A DNA stretch of 64,000 nt from Geobacillus kaustophilus (GTDB lineage Bacteria > Bacillota > Bacilli > Bacillales > Anoxybacillaceae). This document shows, piece after piece, positions 1 to 8,663 of this stretch (the stretch's first letter is position 1; each line of letters begins with the position of its first letter). The stretch lies in the NCBI RefSeq assembly GCF_000948285.1, contig NZ_JYBP01000003.1, forward strand, positions 930,001-994,000, written 5' to 3'. The notes beneath the pieces were generated by a model. The model did not search any database. It worked only from the letters and a program-made list of their open reading frames with translations, and had not been told where the DNA came from. Made by a program: the position numbers and the translations under genes.

Positions 1-5
1 GCAGC

Positions 6-572
6 GTGGAGAGGCAGACGGTCATCCCGCTTCGCGAGCGGAACATTATTTTGATCGGCTTTATGGGAGCGGGGAAAACAACGATCGGGCAGCTGGTCGC
101 GAAGAAGCTGTACCGCGACTTCATCGATGTCGACGCGGAAATCGAGCGGCGGCACGGGATGTCGATTCCGGAGATGTTCGCGCAAAAAGGGGAAGCGTAC
201 TTTCGACAGGTCGAGCGGGAACTGATCGTCAATTTATGCACAAATACAAGGTTGAAAATCATTTCGCTTGGCGGCGGCGCGTATTTGCAGGAAGACGTGC
301 GGCGCGCCTGCCTAGCTCACGGCATCGTCTTTTTCCTAGACTTGTCGTGGGAGCATTGGAAAGAAGAGCGGCTGCCGCTCATTGTCGACAGCCGGCCAGT
401 GTTGAAAAACAAAACGTTGGAAGAAGTGGAGCAGCTGTTTTTCCAGCGGCAGTCCGCTTACGCTCTCCATCACTCCCGTGTCGACATCAATGAACTTGAG
501 GCGGAACAGGCGGCGAACCAAATGGTTGAGTCAATCAAATGGACATGGGACGTCTATGAGCCGAACCGGTAA
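6..572 (+). CDS. aroK: Shikimate kinase
   Basis: Phosphorylates shikimate to shikimate 3-phosphate with ATP in the chorismate pathway (cytosol). The 188-residue product has the P-loop GFMGAGKTT at residues 18-26, the DVDAEIERR segment near 40 that corresponds to the Mg/shikimate-binding region, the SLGGGAY glycine motif near 88, and the SRPVL stretch typical of the lid/adenine side. The start is GTG at 6; its ribosome site would lie at or beyond the window edge, so the true start could be slightly upstream. The usual family length is about 165-175 residues, so this is full length. A hairpin directly downstream would be its terminator, and an IS1182 element has inserted there. Family assignment is secure. 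Confidence 0.93.
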   Translation: MERQTVIPLRERNIILIGFMGAGKTTIGQLVAKKLYRDFIDVDAEIERRHGMSIPEMFAQKGEAYFRQVERELIVNLCTNTRLKIISLGGGAYLQEDVRRACLAHGIVFFLDLSWEHWKEERLPLIVDSRPVLKNKTLEEVEQLFFQRQSAYALHHSRVDINELEAEQAANQMVESIKWTWDVYEPNR

Positions 573-594
573 GGCGGCTTGTTGGCGGACAGGC

Positions 595-616
595 AAGCTC
601 CCGAGCAAGGGAGCTT
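595..616 (+). repeat. 22-bp terminator hairpin, left copy (IS target duplication)
   Basis: AAGCTCCC and GGGAGCTT form an 8-bp stem around GAGCAA. The identical 22 bases recur at 2159-2180, where they are followed by a T-rich run as expected of the original aroK terminator. The two copies abut the ends of the IS1182 element exactly, so they read as a long target-site duplication of the hairpin. Confidence 0.8.
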
Positions 617-628
617 CAGACTGTTGAC

Positions 629-664
629 AAAATGGTTATAAGACAGTTGTCTTATAACCATTTT
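629..664 (-). terminator. Perfect hairpin overlapping the transposase stop codon
   Basis: Two 17-base arms (AAAATGGTTATAAGACA and its complement) surround a 2-base loop. The last codons and the TAA stop of the IS1182 transposase lie inside the stem. It can serve as terminator for the transposase and may also stop outside transcripts from entering the element. Confidence 0.65.
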
Positions 665-2087
665 GTTCCATTTTTAAGGTTGTTTTTCTTGATGAACGAA
701 CCAAAATAGATGCATACTCGAATACATACAGAAAGGAGAGGCCCTTTCTCCACAAGTAGTTCGCCAATTTCTTTAAATTCATGGCAGCACAAACAAGCAT
801 CGCCTGCATCTGGTTTCTTTCCAATCCTCGGTAATTCGTCCAGCGCAGACCATGCTTCTCTTTTAAATCTGCAAAATTCCGTTCAATCGTCTGTTTCCTT
901 AATTCATACAACTCGCGATGTTCTGGTACATATCGTAAATGTTCGGCTTCTTCGTAATACTCTTGCCAAACATGGCGTGTCACGACTTTCGTATGATTTT
1001 TGCTTGCTGTACACTTTTGAAGGGATGGACATCCCTGACAGATGGATGGATCTGATTTATACTCCCGATAGCCTTCCCGATTCGTTGTTGAATAAGATAA
1101 CACTTGGTGATTGGGACAAAGGTAACAGTCAAAATGCTCGTCATATGCAAATTCAGATTTTCGGAAGAACCCATCTTTCGTCTTTGGACGAGTATATGGC
1201 CAAATCGGATGGATCTCTTGTTCTAATAGGTATTTCGCAATCGCTGGCGTTTTATATCCGGCATCGATGCACACATCTGTTGGGCATCCTTTGATTTCTT
1301 GCTTCACTCGCTCAAACAGTTCAAAAAACGCTTGGCTATCATGAACATTGGCGGCAGTGACATACGTGTGTAATATCCAACCATGTCGGTCACAAGCGGT
1401 GTGATAAGAGTAAGCAAATACCCGTTCACGTTCATTTTTCACAAACATCCCACTGTCTGGATCTGTTTTACTGACTTTGATTTCTCGTTTTTTTTTATCA
1501 TTTTCTGGCGGTAGTGGGGATTTCCCATGAGCGATGCGATCTCGCTCAATTTCTTTTTCTAATTCATCTTGATAAGCTTTCGCTTCCACTTCTGCCATTT
1601 CTGTTGTGAATTTTCTTTTGTTCGCACTCGCCTTCACATGAGTAGAATCGACAAATACGACACTTGGATCCACAAGCCCGTGTTGAAAGGCTTCTTCCAA
1701 GATTCTTGAAAAAATCTTTTGAAAAACATCGGTTCCCGCAAAACGTCGCGTGTAGTTTTTACTTGGTGTCGAATGATGGGGCACAGGATCATGCAGACTC
1801 AATCCCAAAAACCAACGATAAGCCACATTTGTTCGAATCTGTTCTACGGTTTCACGCATCGAACGAATCCCAAAGATGTAACGAATCAAATACATTTTGA
1901 ACAGCACAACGGGATCAAGACTTGGTCGTCCATGGTTAGGAGAATACAAATCCTTGACCATATCGTAGATAAAGGAGAAGTCAATGGCTTTTTCTAGTTT
2001 ACGAACAAGGTGGTCTTCAGGAACAAGATCATCAATTTTTACCGTTGTTTCGATATGTCTCCGATCTTCTTGGTAACGTTGAAGCAT
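636..2087 (-). CDS. IS1182-family transposase (DDE)
   Basis: This 483-residue transposase begins MLQRYQEDRRHIETTVKIDD, with an AAGGAG ribosome site a few bases upstream; the open frame extends to 2201 but without a site there. The N-terminal helical domain (LVPEDHLVRKLEKAIDFSF) and YGRPSLDPVVLFKM-like segment are typical of IS1182/IS5-like enzymes. The FVDSTHVKASANKRKF segment holds the first catalytic Asp, DAGYKTPAIAKYL the second, and the C-terminal IERNFADLKEKHGLRW the catalytic Glu. The frame is uninterrupted, so the element may be active. It moves DNA only and has no link to the flanking genes. Confidence 0.92.
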   Translation of the reverse strand: MLQRYQEDRRHIETTVKIDDLVPEDHLVRKLEKAIDFSFIYDMVKDLYSPNHGRPSLDPVVLFKMYLIRYIFGIRSMRETVEQIRTNVAYRWFLGLSLHDPVPHHSTPSKNYTRRFAGTDVFQKIFSRILEEAFQHGLVDPSVVFVDSTHVKASANKRKFTTEMAEVEAKAYQDELEKEIERDRIAHGKSPLPPENDKKKREIKVSKTDPDSGMFVKNERERVFAYSYHTACDRHGWILHTYVTAANVHDSQAFFELFERVKQEIKGCPTDVCIDAGYKTPAIAKYLLEQEIHPIWPYTRPKTKDGFFRKSEFAYDEHFDCYLCPNHQVLSYSTTNREGYREYKSDPSICQGCPSLQKCTASKNHTKVVTRHVWQEYYEEAEHLRYVPEHRELYELRKQTIERNFADLKEKHGLRWTNYRGLERNQMQAMLVCAAMNLKKLANYLWRKGLSFLYVFEYASILVRSSRKTTLKMEQNGYKTTVL

Positions 2088-2158
2088 CTTATTCCACTCC
2101 TTCAAGATACCCTTATACCTATATATTAAAACAGCTTGTCGACTTTGTCGACAAGCTG

Positions 2159-2180
2159 AAGCTCCCGAGCAAGGGAGCTT
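2159..2180 (+). terminator. aroK terminator hairpin, right copy of the IS target duplication
   Basis: Same 22 bases as 595-616, here followed by TTCTTTTTG, giving a complete intrinsic terminator. This is probably the original aroK terminator, separated from aroK by the 1.5-kb IS. Confidence 0.7.
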
Positions 2181-2344
2181 TTCTTTTTGTTTCCCCTGCA
2201 ATGCCTGTCAGTCCATACGACCGCTGCCGGAGGTGAAATCGTCTTTGCGGAAAAGAAAAATTTGACGGATGCCCTTGCCTGTTCTTGCCGGACAAACGTT
2301 TTTTTGTTATAAGGAAAATATGCAGGAACAGGGAGAGTGGGGAG

Positions 2345-5300
2345 ATGGAGAAGCGGGAGTTCGGTTGGATTTATGTGTATATTGTGTTGGCCGTGGCTGT
2401 GCTTTCTGCGCCGTATTGGCTTTGGTGGCTGAAGCCGGAAATGGAGCTTAATTTGCTCATTGTCGACGAAACGGTGCCCGACCGGTCATATCGCGAGCAT
2501 CAAGGGCTCGTTTGGCTCTTGAATCAACAAAAATACGTCCGGAGCAACGGAGAGAGGTACAAAGCGGCGCGCGATTATGTCGGTTTTGCCCCGAAAAAGG
2601 ATGGAACGTACACGGTGCGGCCGTTGCCAAAGGAGATGGGGCGGTACGATGCTGTCTATATCGCCGACACATACGGGGTATATGAGGAGGAGTTCGTCCG
2701 CAAGCAAACGGACGGCGCTCGTTCGGCGAAGGTGCACGGCGGGTTGGATCTCAAGGAGATGGAGGCGCTTTGGCAGTTCGCCCGTCAAGGCGGGAAAACG
2801 TTGATTGCCGAATTCAATTCAATGGCCTATCCGACGGAAAAAGAGGTGCGCGCCTCGTTTGCGCAGCTGTTCGGCCTTCAGTGGACCGGATGGATCGGCC
2901 GTTATTTTCCTGATTTGGGAAGCCGGGAAGTGCCAATCTGGGTGAAAGAAAACTATAAAGCGCAATACGGGAAGCTGTTTTCGTTTCGCGGACCAGGCGT
3001 CGTGTTGGTCGATGAAACGGATCGGCTCCTTGTCCTCGATCAGCGCGATCTTGGCGATGAGGGCGTGGTCCTTTCCTCCACCAAGGCGGGGGAAGCGCAT
3101 TGGGGAGAGAAGATGCGCGTTCCGTATTCATATTGGTTTGACATCGTTAAGCCGCTTGATGAACATATGGTGTTGGCGACGTATACGTTGTCGCTGTCTG
3201 AGCGTGGGAAAGAGAAACTGTGGGCGATTGGGCTGCCACTTTCTTTTCCAGCCGTTGTTCGCTATGAGACAAAGACGTATCAGTCATATTACTTTTGCGG
3301 CGATTACGCTGATCAAGGGGAGCTGCCTTCCGTTTATCAGACCGTGGGGCTGGATGTATGGCGCAAATGGACGGTGGACGGCCGCCCGGACACCGGCACG
3401 GCCTTTTACTGGAAGGCGTACGTGCCGATGATGAAAGCGATTTTGCGCGAAATAAAGGGATACAAAAAGGAAGGGACGCCGCAAGTCCAAGTTCAAACAG
3501 CCAAGCAGGAAGGGGTCCGCTTGGCGGGAACGGTCGGGCGCGACTATTTGCAAGTATACCGCAACGGGAGATGGGAGCCGCTGCTCATCAAAGGCGTCAA
3601 CCTTGGCATCAGCAAACCCGGCGTGTTTCCGGGAGAGGCGAAGATTACGAAGGAAGACTATTTCCGCTGGCTGCAGTACATCGGCGCCATGGGAGCGAAC
3701 GCCATCCGCGTCTATACGATCCATCCGCCCGCCTTTTACGAAGCGCTTTATGAGTACAACGAAACAGCGAAGCGGCCGATCTATTTGTTTCATGGCGTTT
3801 GGATCGACGAGGGAGCAATGCTTCGGGCGAAAGACGCGTTCGCTCGACCGGTTGATGAGGCGTTCCGCGCTGAGATACGCCGCACGATCGACCTCATTCA
3901 TGGAAACGCCGACATTCCGAAACGGCCGGGGCATGCCGGCGGGGTGTATCGATACGACCTTTCTCCATACGTTCTCGGCTGGATTTTCGGTGTGGAATGG
4001 GATCCGGACGTGGTCATTGCGACGAATAAAAAACATAGCCGGACAGGAGATTACAAAGGCGTGTATATATATACGAAAGGGGCGAGTCCGTTTGAATCAT
4101 GGTTGGCTCGTACGATTGATGAAGCCATCGCGTATGAGACAAAAACGTACGGCTGGCAGCGTCCCGTCAGCTTTACGAATTGGGTGACGACGGATTTCCT
4201 TCGCCATCCGGCGGAACCGTTTGTCAAAGAAGATCTCGTTTCCGTTAATCCGAATGTCGTGTACGCCACTGACCAGCTGCGCGCCGGGTTGTTTGCCTCG
4301 TACCATATTTATCCGTATTATCCCGATTTTTTAAACAAAGAGGAAAAATACCTCAACTATATGGATTGGAGCGGCGAGCTGAACAGCTACGCAGGCTATT
4401 TGCATGACATGAAAGCGGCGCATCGGATGCCGGTTTTGGTCGCCGAATTCGGCGTCCCTTCCTCGCGCGGAATGGCGCATCGAAACGTGCATGGGAAAAA
4501 CCAAGGATTTCTTTCTGAACAAGAACAAGGGGAAATCGATCGGAAGCTGTTTAAGGACATCGTCCATGAGCGAATGGCGGGCGGTCTGTTGTTTTCGTGG
4601 CAGGATGAGTGGTTCAAACGGACGTGGAATACGATGGAGTACGACACTCCGGATCGCCGCCCGTTTTGGCTGAACGTGCAGACGAATGAGCAGCATTTCG
4701 GCCTCCTTCGGTTCGATCCGGGACCGAGCGCAGCAGCGATGATCAAGGTGGACGGGCGGAAAGACGATTGGACGTTCAACGGGATCAAGCCGGCATGGGC
4801 GGATGGCAAGCGGGCGCTGTATGTCACGAGCGATGAAGGGTACTTATATATGCGTCTTGACAGCGGGCATATCACCGATGAGACAACGGTGTACATTGCG
4901 TTCGATACGATTCCGAATCAAGGGCAATCGCGTCTCCCGGGCCTTCCCATCGTTCGCACGGCGGGGATTGATTTCGCCTTGGTCATTCACGGAAAAGAGA
5001 GCGCGCGGTTGTTGATCGACAGCTACTATGACACGTTTTATTACCATTATGGCCATCAGTTGCATATGATGCCGGCGGCGCCTTACGCCAACCGTAAAGA
5101 TAACGGCATCTACCACCCGATTCGTCTGGCATTAAATAAAAAATTGGAAGAGACTCGCGGCAAGGTGGTGCCCTTTGATTCGTATGAAACCGGAATTTTG
5201 CGGTTCGGCACGGCCAACCCGGCTGACGCGGCATTCGATTCGCTTGCCGATATCAGCGTGAGCCATAGCGGCGATATGTATGAAATCCGTCTGCCGTGGG

Positions 5301-5590
5301 CGCTCCTCAATGTCACGGACCCGAGCCGGCGCGAGGTGATGGGCGACATCTGGTCGAAAGGCGGTCTCAAGAGCCGTCGGATCGTCCCAGGCATCCGCTT
5401 AGGCTTATACGTCGCGGACGGAGCGGATTCGTTTTCGTTCCCGGCGATGGAAGGACAGGTGCTCCCGGCAAAACAGTTTTACACATACAAGTGGCCGGTG
5501 TGGGACGCGCCGCGTTATCATGAACGGCTGAAACAGTCATATGAGGAGATGAAAAAGGCGTTTTCCGACGCGAAAGTCGGTTGGCCGTAA
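2345..5590 (+). CDS. Membrane-anchored glycoside-hydrolase-like protein (TIM barrel)
   Basis: A 1081-residue protein; the start at 2345 is preferred over 2285 because it follows GGGAGAGTGGGGAG directly and puts a membrane segment (WIYVYIVLAVAVLSAPYWLWW) at the N-terminus. Region order: membrane anchor (7-27); an extracytoplasmic domain of about 350 residues with a GKTLIAEFNS-type segment resembling glutamine-amidotransferase-like folds; a (beta/alpha)8 barrel from about 400 to 800 that resembles GH2/GH5-clan enzymes (GANAIRVYTIHPP, GWIFGVEWDP, VAEFGVP); and a C-terminal beta-rich domain. Glu551 in GVEWD and Glu701 in AEFGVP are candidate acid/base and nucleophile, about 150 residues apart as in clan GH-A. 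The substrate is unknown. The neighbouring glycosyltransferase remnant and GtrA protein suggest a cell-surface glycan. Fold assignment is moderate; enzyme activity is inference. Confidence 0.65.
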   Translation: MEKREFGWIYVYIVLAVAVLSAPYWLWWLKPEMELNLLIVDETVPDRSYREHQGLVWLLNQQKYVRSNGERYKAARDYVGFAPKKDGTYTVRPLPKEMGRYDAVYIADTYGVYEEEFVRKQTDGARSAKVHGGLDLKEMEALWQFARQGGKTLIAEFNSMAYPTEKEVRASFAQLFGLQWTGWIGRYFPDLGSREVPIWVKENYKAQYGKLFSFRGPGVVLVDETDRLLVLDQRDLGDEGVVLSSTKAGEAHWGEKMRVPYSYWFDIVKPLDEHMVLATYTLSLSERGKEKLWAIGLPLSFPAVVRYETKTYQSYYFCGDYADQGELPSVYQTVGLDVWRKWTVDGRPDTGTAFYWKAYVPMMKAILREIKGYKKEGTPQVQVQTAKQEGVRLAGTVGRDYLQVYRNGRWEPLLIKGVNLGISKPGVFPGEAKITKEDYFRWLQYIGAMGANAIRVYTIHPPAFYEALYEYNETAKRPIYLFHGVWIDEGAMLRAKDAFARPVDEAFRAEIRRTIDLIHGNADIPKRPGHAGGVYRYDLSPYVLGWIFGVEWDPDVVIATNKKHSRTGDYKGVYIYTKGASPFESWLARTIDEAIAYETKTYGWQRPVSFTNWVTTDFLRHPAEPFVKEDLVSVNPNVVYATDQLRAGLFASYHIYPYYPDFLNKEEKYLNYMDWSGELNSYAGYLHDMKAAHRMPVLVAEFGVPSSRGMAHRNVHGKNQGFLSEQEQGEIDRKLFKDIVHERMAGGLLFSWQDEWFKRTWNTMEYDTPDRRPFWLNVQTNEQHFGLLRFDPGPSAAAMIKVDGRKDDWTFNGIKPAWADGKRALYVTSDEGYLYMRLDSGHITDETTVYIAFDTIPNQGQSRLPGLPIVRTAGIDFALVIHGKESARLLIDSYYDTFYYHYGHQLHMMPAAPYANRKDNGIYHPIRLALNKKLEETRGKVVPFDSYETGILRFGTANPADAAFDSLADISVSHSGDMYEIRLPWALLNVTDPSRREVMGDIWSKGGLKSRRIVPGIRLGLYVADGADSFSFPAMEGQVLPAKQFYTYKWPVWDAPRYHERLKQSYEEMKKAFSDAKVGWP

Positions 5591-5683
5591 GGAACACGCG
5601 GCGCAAAACAGCACGAAGTATGGGGCGAACCGGGCCTGGCATTCGCCCCTTTGCCGCAAGAAGAATAAGGATGAGAAAGCAAG

Positions 5684-5723
5684 ATCGGCCGTCGGGCAGG
5701 CTGCAGCCTGCCTGACGGCCGAT
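5684..5723. terminator. Large near-perfect palindrome between convergent genes
   Basis: A 40-base inverted repeat (ATCGGCCGTC... to ...GACGGCCGAT) with essentially no loop and one G-T pair. It sits between the 3' ends of the plus-strand glycosidase-like gene and the minus-strand coiled-coil gene, so it probably acts as a bidirectional terminator even though neither side has a strong T run. Confidence 0.6.
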
Positions 5724-5745
5724 TCGAGTTGTATTTGTCGGGAAT

Positions 5746-6147
5746 TTAGCTTTTTTCAGCCCAAACGCGGAGTTTTTGTTCATGCTGGAGAGTTTTGCGG
5801 GCGAGAAAGTCCACCGTTTCTTGCGTTTCTGACCATTCGAGGCGCAAGTAGCCGATTTTCGTTTCGATGCGCTCAAACCGTTTGTCCGCCCGTTCTTCAA
5901 GGTCATACATCTCTTGACGAAGCCGTTTCTCTGATTGTTGGATCTCTTGGCGCAGCCGGTCTTCCGTTTCCCGCATTTCCGAGCGTAGTCGATCCTCCAT
6001 GTCTTGCATTTCTGCGCGCAAGCGGTCTTCTGTCTCTTGTATTTTTGTGGACAGCCGCTCTTCCATGTCTTGCATTTGCCGGCGGATATGATCGGAATGC
6101 AGATCGAGCGCTTTTAAAATTTGTTGTACGATGGTTTTTTCCTCCAT
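5746..6147 (-). CDS. Small coiled-coil protein, paralogue 1
   Basis: A 133-residue, highly charged protein starting MEEKTIVQQILKALDLHSD; AAAGGAGGT lies 6 bases upstream of this ATG, which is why 6147 is chosen over 6174. Residues from about 20 to 95 form a continuous coiled coil with 11-residue-like repeats (QDMEERL, ETEDRLR, QDMEDRLR, QQSEKRLR). The C-terminus (TVDFLARKTLQHEQKLRVW) matches in pattern the C-termini of the proteins at 26442-27128 and 50550-51107. No signal peptide or membrane segment is visible. Function is unknown; a self-associating or scaffolding protein is the only safe inference. It lies where the 5' end of a glycosyltransferase gene has been lost. Confidence 0.75.
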   Translation of the reverse strand: MEEKTIVQQILKALDLHSDHIRRQMQDMEERLSTKIQETEDRLRAEMQDMEDRLRSEMRETEDRLRQEIQQSEKRLRQEMYDLEERADKRFERIETKIGYLRLEWSETQETVDFLARKTLQHEQKLRVWAEKS

Positions 6148-6229
6148 ATAATTTACCTCCTTTGCCTCCATCATAGCACACTCTCAAGAGCTTGGAAAAC
6201 CAAAACTTGTCCAAACGGCTGGTTCTTTT

Positions 6230-6848
6230 GCCGACTTGCAAGACCCGCCGGAACTCATTTTGGAGATGATCGCACGCTGGAAAGAAGGGTATGATGTCGT
6301 CTATGCCCGCCGAGTCAAGCGGAAAGGAGAGACAGCGTTCAAAAAAGGACGGCGTATGTGTTTTACCGCTTGCTGCGGGCAGCGACCGACATGGACATTT
6401 CGGTCGATGCCGGCAATTTTCGCCTTATTGACCGGAAGGTGTGCAATCAGGTAGTCTATATGAGAGAACAGAGCCATTTCGTCCGCAGTTTGGTGAGCTG
6501 GGTTGGGTTCGGCAGACGTCGGTCGAATGCAAGCGTGAGCCGCGCCTAGCCGGTGAGATGAAATATCCGCTCAAAAAAATGATCTGGTTTTCGCTCTATG
6601 GCATTACGTCGTTTTCGCATAAGCCGCTCAAACTGGCGAGTTTGCTTGGGCTTTTGTTGTCAGCAGCAAGCATCGTCGGAATGTTGGCCGTCTTTTATCT
6701 AAAGTGGTTCACCGATTCGACAGTCGCTGACTGGGCGTCGCTGCTCATGGCCATTCTCCTTTCCAACGGGGTGATACTTCTCATGCTTGGAGCAATTGGC
6801 GAATATATCGGGCGCATTTATGATGAAGTGAAAGGGCGGCCGCTGTAA
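6230..6848 (+). pseudogene. Glycosyltransferase family 2 remnant (DPM1/CsbB-like), two frameshifts and no 5' end
   Basis: Three reading frames in turn encode one recognisable polyprenyl-phosphate glycosyltransferase C-terminal two thirds. [20 protein letters not shown] is the DxD-region motif, followed after a slip in the A6 run at 6341-6346 by [20 protein letters not shown], and after a second slip near 6510 by QTSVECKREPRLAGEMKYPL and a C-terminal pair of membrane helices (LASLLGLLLSAASIVGMLAV; LLMAILLSNGVILLMLGAIG). Each break fits a single-base deletion. About 90 N-terminal residues, including the nucleotide-binding start, are missing. The gene cannot make a working enzyme unless the slips are sequencing errors, and the missing 5' end rules that out as the full explanation. 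Confidence 0.8.
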
Positions 6849-6855
6849 GTCATCA

Positions 6856-7293
6856 ATGAAACGTGGGGAGTTCGGACAAAGCATGAACGGGAGCCTTCAT
6901 ACATTCCGTAAAGAAAAACAAACCGTATGGCGGTTTGCCATTGTTGGGGCAAGCAATACGGCGGTCGACTTTGCTGTCTTTTTCCTGCTCGCGGCCGCGG
7001 GCGTTCCGGCGGCCGCCGCCCAAGTGGTTTCCTACGGTGCTGGGATGGCGAACAGCTACATCTGGAACCGGCGCTGGACGTTTGAAGTGAAACGAAAAGC
7101 GAACATTGGGGAATTTTTGCGCTTTCTTGCTGTCAACGGGTTGTCGCTTGGCGCGTCGCTCGTTGTCCTGCTTGCGGCAGAACGGTTGGCGCCGCTCTGG
7201 CTGGGGAAAGGCGCGGCAACTATCGCCGGCATGGCGGTGAATTTTGTCGGCAGCCGTTGTTGGGTGTTTGTAGAAAGCACCGAAAAAGGATAA
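6856..7293 (+). CDS. GtrA-family membrane protein
   Basis: A 145-residue protein of the GtrA family (small integral membrane proteins that assist undecaprenyl-phosphate-linked sugar transfer or flipping). It has four predicted membrane helices: FAIVGASNTAVDFAVFFLLA, AAAQVVSYGAGMANSYIW, FLAVNGLSLGASLVVLLAA and GAATIAGMAVNFVGSRCWVF. The WRFAIVGASNTAVDF opening and the final NFVGSRCWVF are family hallmarks. The ATG at 6856 is 8 bases after the end of the glycosyltransferase remnant and suggests translational coupling; ATG 6883 is an alternative start with GGGGAG about 12 bases ahead. It would once have worked with the now-broken glycosyltransferase, so it may be on the way to decay. Confidence 0.82.
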   Translation: MKRGEFGQSMNGSLHTFRKEKQTVWRFAIVGASNTAVDFAVFFLLAAAGVPAAAAQVVSYGAGMANSYIWNRRWTFEVKRKANIGEFLRFLAVNGLSLGASLVVLLAAERLAPLWLGKGAATIAGMAVNFVGSRCWVFVESTEKG

Positions 7294-7332
7294 AAGCGAT
7301 CCGGGAAACCGTCATACATCCGGACCGCTTTT
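7292..7332. terminator. Bidirectional terminator between gtrA-like gene and proA
   Basis: AAAAGCG-TCCGG pairs with CCGGA-CGCTTTT across a 15-base loop, followed by CTCTTC on the plus strand and preceded by AAAA for the minus strand. It lies between two convergent genes. Confidence 0.6.
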
Positions 7333-7421
7333 CTCTTCTTTGATCGAGAGCCCCCTTTTCCACAACGCAAAGTGGAGGCAGAAAAACGTTCAAGTAAAGA
7401 AGATTCACCTTGGTAAAGCTA

Positions 7422-8663
7422 CTATACTCGAATTTGCCCTGTCCCGTACACGAGCGATTTCGTTGTCGTGATGGCCACAAGCCCCATCGGGCCGCGGGCG
7501 TGCAGCTTTTGCGTGCTGATGCCGATTTCCGCTCCGTAGCCGAACTGTTCGCCGTCGGTGAAGCGGGTGGACGCGTTATGGTACAAGACAGCGGCATCGA
7601 CCGCTTGGAAAAAGCGGCGGACGTTCGCTTCGTTTTCGGTGATGATCGCTTCGGAATGTTTCGTCCCGTAGCGGCGGATGTGGGCAATTGCTTCATCGAC
7701 ATCGGCGACGAGTTGGACCGCCAAAATTGGAGCCAAATATTCCGTATGCCAGTCGTCTTCCGTCGCTTGTTTGATGAACGGGTACGACGAGGCAAGACGG
7801 TGGTCGCCGCGCAGTTCGACGTTGCGGGCGTGCATAGCCTCAAGCAAGCCGTCAGCATGCGGCCACCGTTCGTGGATGAGCACCGTTTCGACCGCGTTGC
7901 AGACGGACGGGCGCTGCAGTTTGGCGTTGAGGACGATGTCGATGGCCATTTGCCGCTCAGCTGATTCATCGATGAAAATATGGCAGTTGCCGACGCCGGT
8001 CTCAAGCACCGGCACGGTGGCGTTTTCAACGACTGAACGGATGAGCCCGGCGCCACCGCGCGGGATAAGAACGTCAAGATACTCGTTTAGGCGAAACATG
8101 CGCTGGGCCGTTTCCCGGCTCGTGTCCTCAAGCAACTCAATGGCCGTATCGGGAACGGCCGTCGTGCGAAGTGCTTCTTTCATGACGGCGACAAGCGCTT
8201 TGTTCGAATGAAGCGCCGATGTGCTCCCCCGAAGCAAAACCGCGTTGCCGGTTTTCAAACAAAGGCTCGCCGCATCGACCGTGACGTTCGGCCGCGCTTC
8301 GTACACCATGCCGATGACGCCAAGCGGCACGCGCACCGTTTGGATGCGAAGTCCGTTCGGCCGCGTCCACTCTGCGACGATTTCTCCGACCGGGTCAGGC
8401 AGCGAGGCGACTTGGCGGACGCCGTCGATGATTTGGTCAAGCCGCTCATTCGTGAGCTGGAGCCGGTCAAGCAAAGCGGGGGACAGTCCTTGTTCGCGGC
8501 CTTGGGCCATATCTTTCTCGTTTTCTTGTAAAATGAAGGCGCGTTCACGGTCAAGAGTGTGGGCGATTTGTTCCAACGCCGCGTTTTTTTCCTCTGTTGA
8601 CAGCATGGCCAGTGTTTGTGAGGCGGTTTTCAACCGTTCGGCTTTTTCGAGCAGTTCGCTCAT
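7422..8663 (-). CDS. proA: Gamma-glutamyl phosphate reductase
   Basis: Second step of proline synthesis: NADPH-dependent reduction of glutamyl 5-phosphate to glutamate 5-semialdehyde. The product of 413 residues belongs to the aldehyde dehydrogenase superfamily, with [20 protein letters not shown] near 100, [15 protein letters not shown] near 140, IPRGGAGLI near 195, and the catalytic-Cys region [16 protein letters not shown] near 245. The start at 8663 rather than 8696 is chosen because its ATG overlaps the proB stop as ATGA and has AAGGAG upstream inside proB. It is the distal gene of the proBA operon controlled by the T-box leader at 9866-10110. Confidence 0.95.
   Translation of the reverse strand: MSELLEKAERLKTASQTLAMLSTEEKNAALEQIAHTLDRERAFILQENEKDMAQGREQGLSPALLDRLQLTNERLDQIIDGVRQVASLPDPVGEIVAEWTRPNGLRIQTVRVPLGVIGMVYEARPNVTVDAASLCLKTGNAVLLRGSTSALHSNKALVAVMKEALRTTAVPDTAIELLEDTSRETAQRMFRLNEYLDVLIPRGGAGLIRSVVENATVPVLETGVGNCHIFIDESAERQMAIDIVLNAKLQRPSVCNAVETVLIHERWPHADGLLEAMHARNVELRGDHRLASSYPFIKQATEDDWHTEYLAPILAVQLVADVDEAIAHIRRYGTKHSEAIITENEANVRRFFQAVDAAVLYHNASTRFTDGEQFGYGAEIGISTQKLHARGPMGLVAITTTKSLVYGTGQIRV

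Larger units (their letters stand above)
617..2158 (-). mobile_element. IS1182-family insertion sequence, 1542 bp
   Basis: The element is bounded by imperfect terminal inverted repeats: CAGACTGTTGACAAA at the left end against CAGCTTGTCGACAAA at the right end, about 14 of the first 19 positions matching. It holds a single transposase gene on the minus strand. The 22-bp hairpin repeated at 595-616 and 2159-2180 flanks it exactly. The ends are my inference from the repeats and flanks. Confidence 0.8.

Noticed and set aside
710-1294. Plus-strand open frame of 194 codons inside the IS1182 element
   Set aside because: It is antisense to the transposase, which has recognisable catalytic motifs; no ribosome site or known product.
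2285-2344. Upstream extension of the glycosidase-like protein
   Set aside because: No ribosome site at 2285, whereas 2345 has one and begins directly with the membrane anchor.
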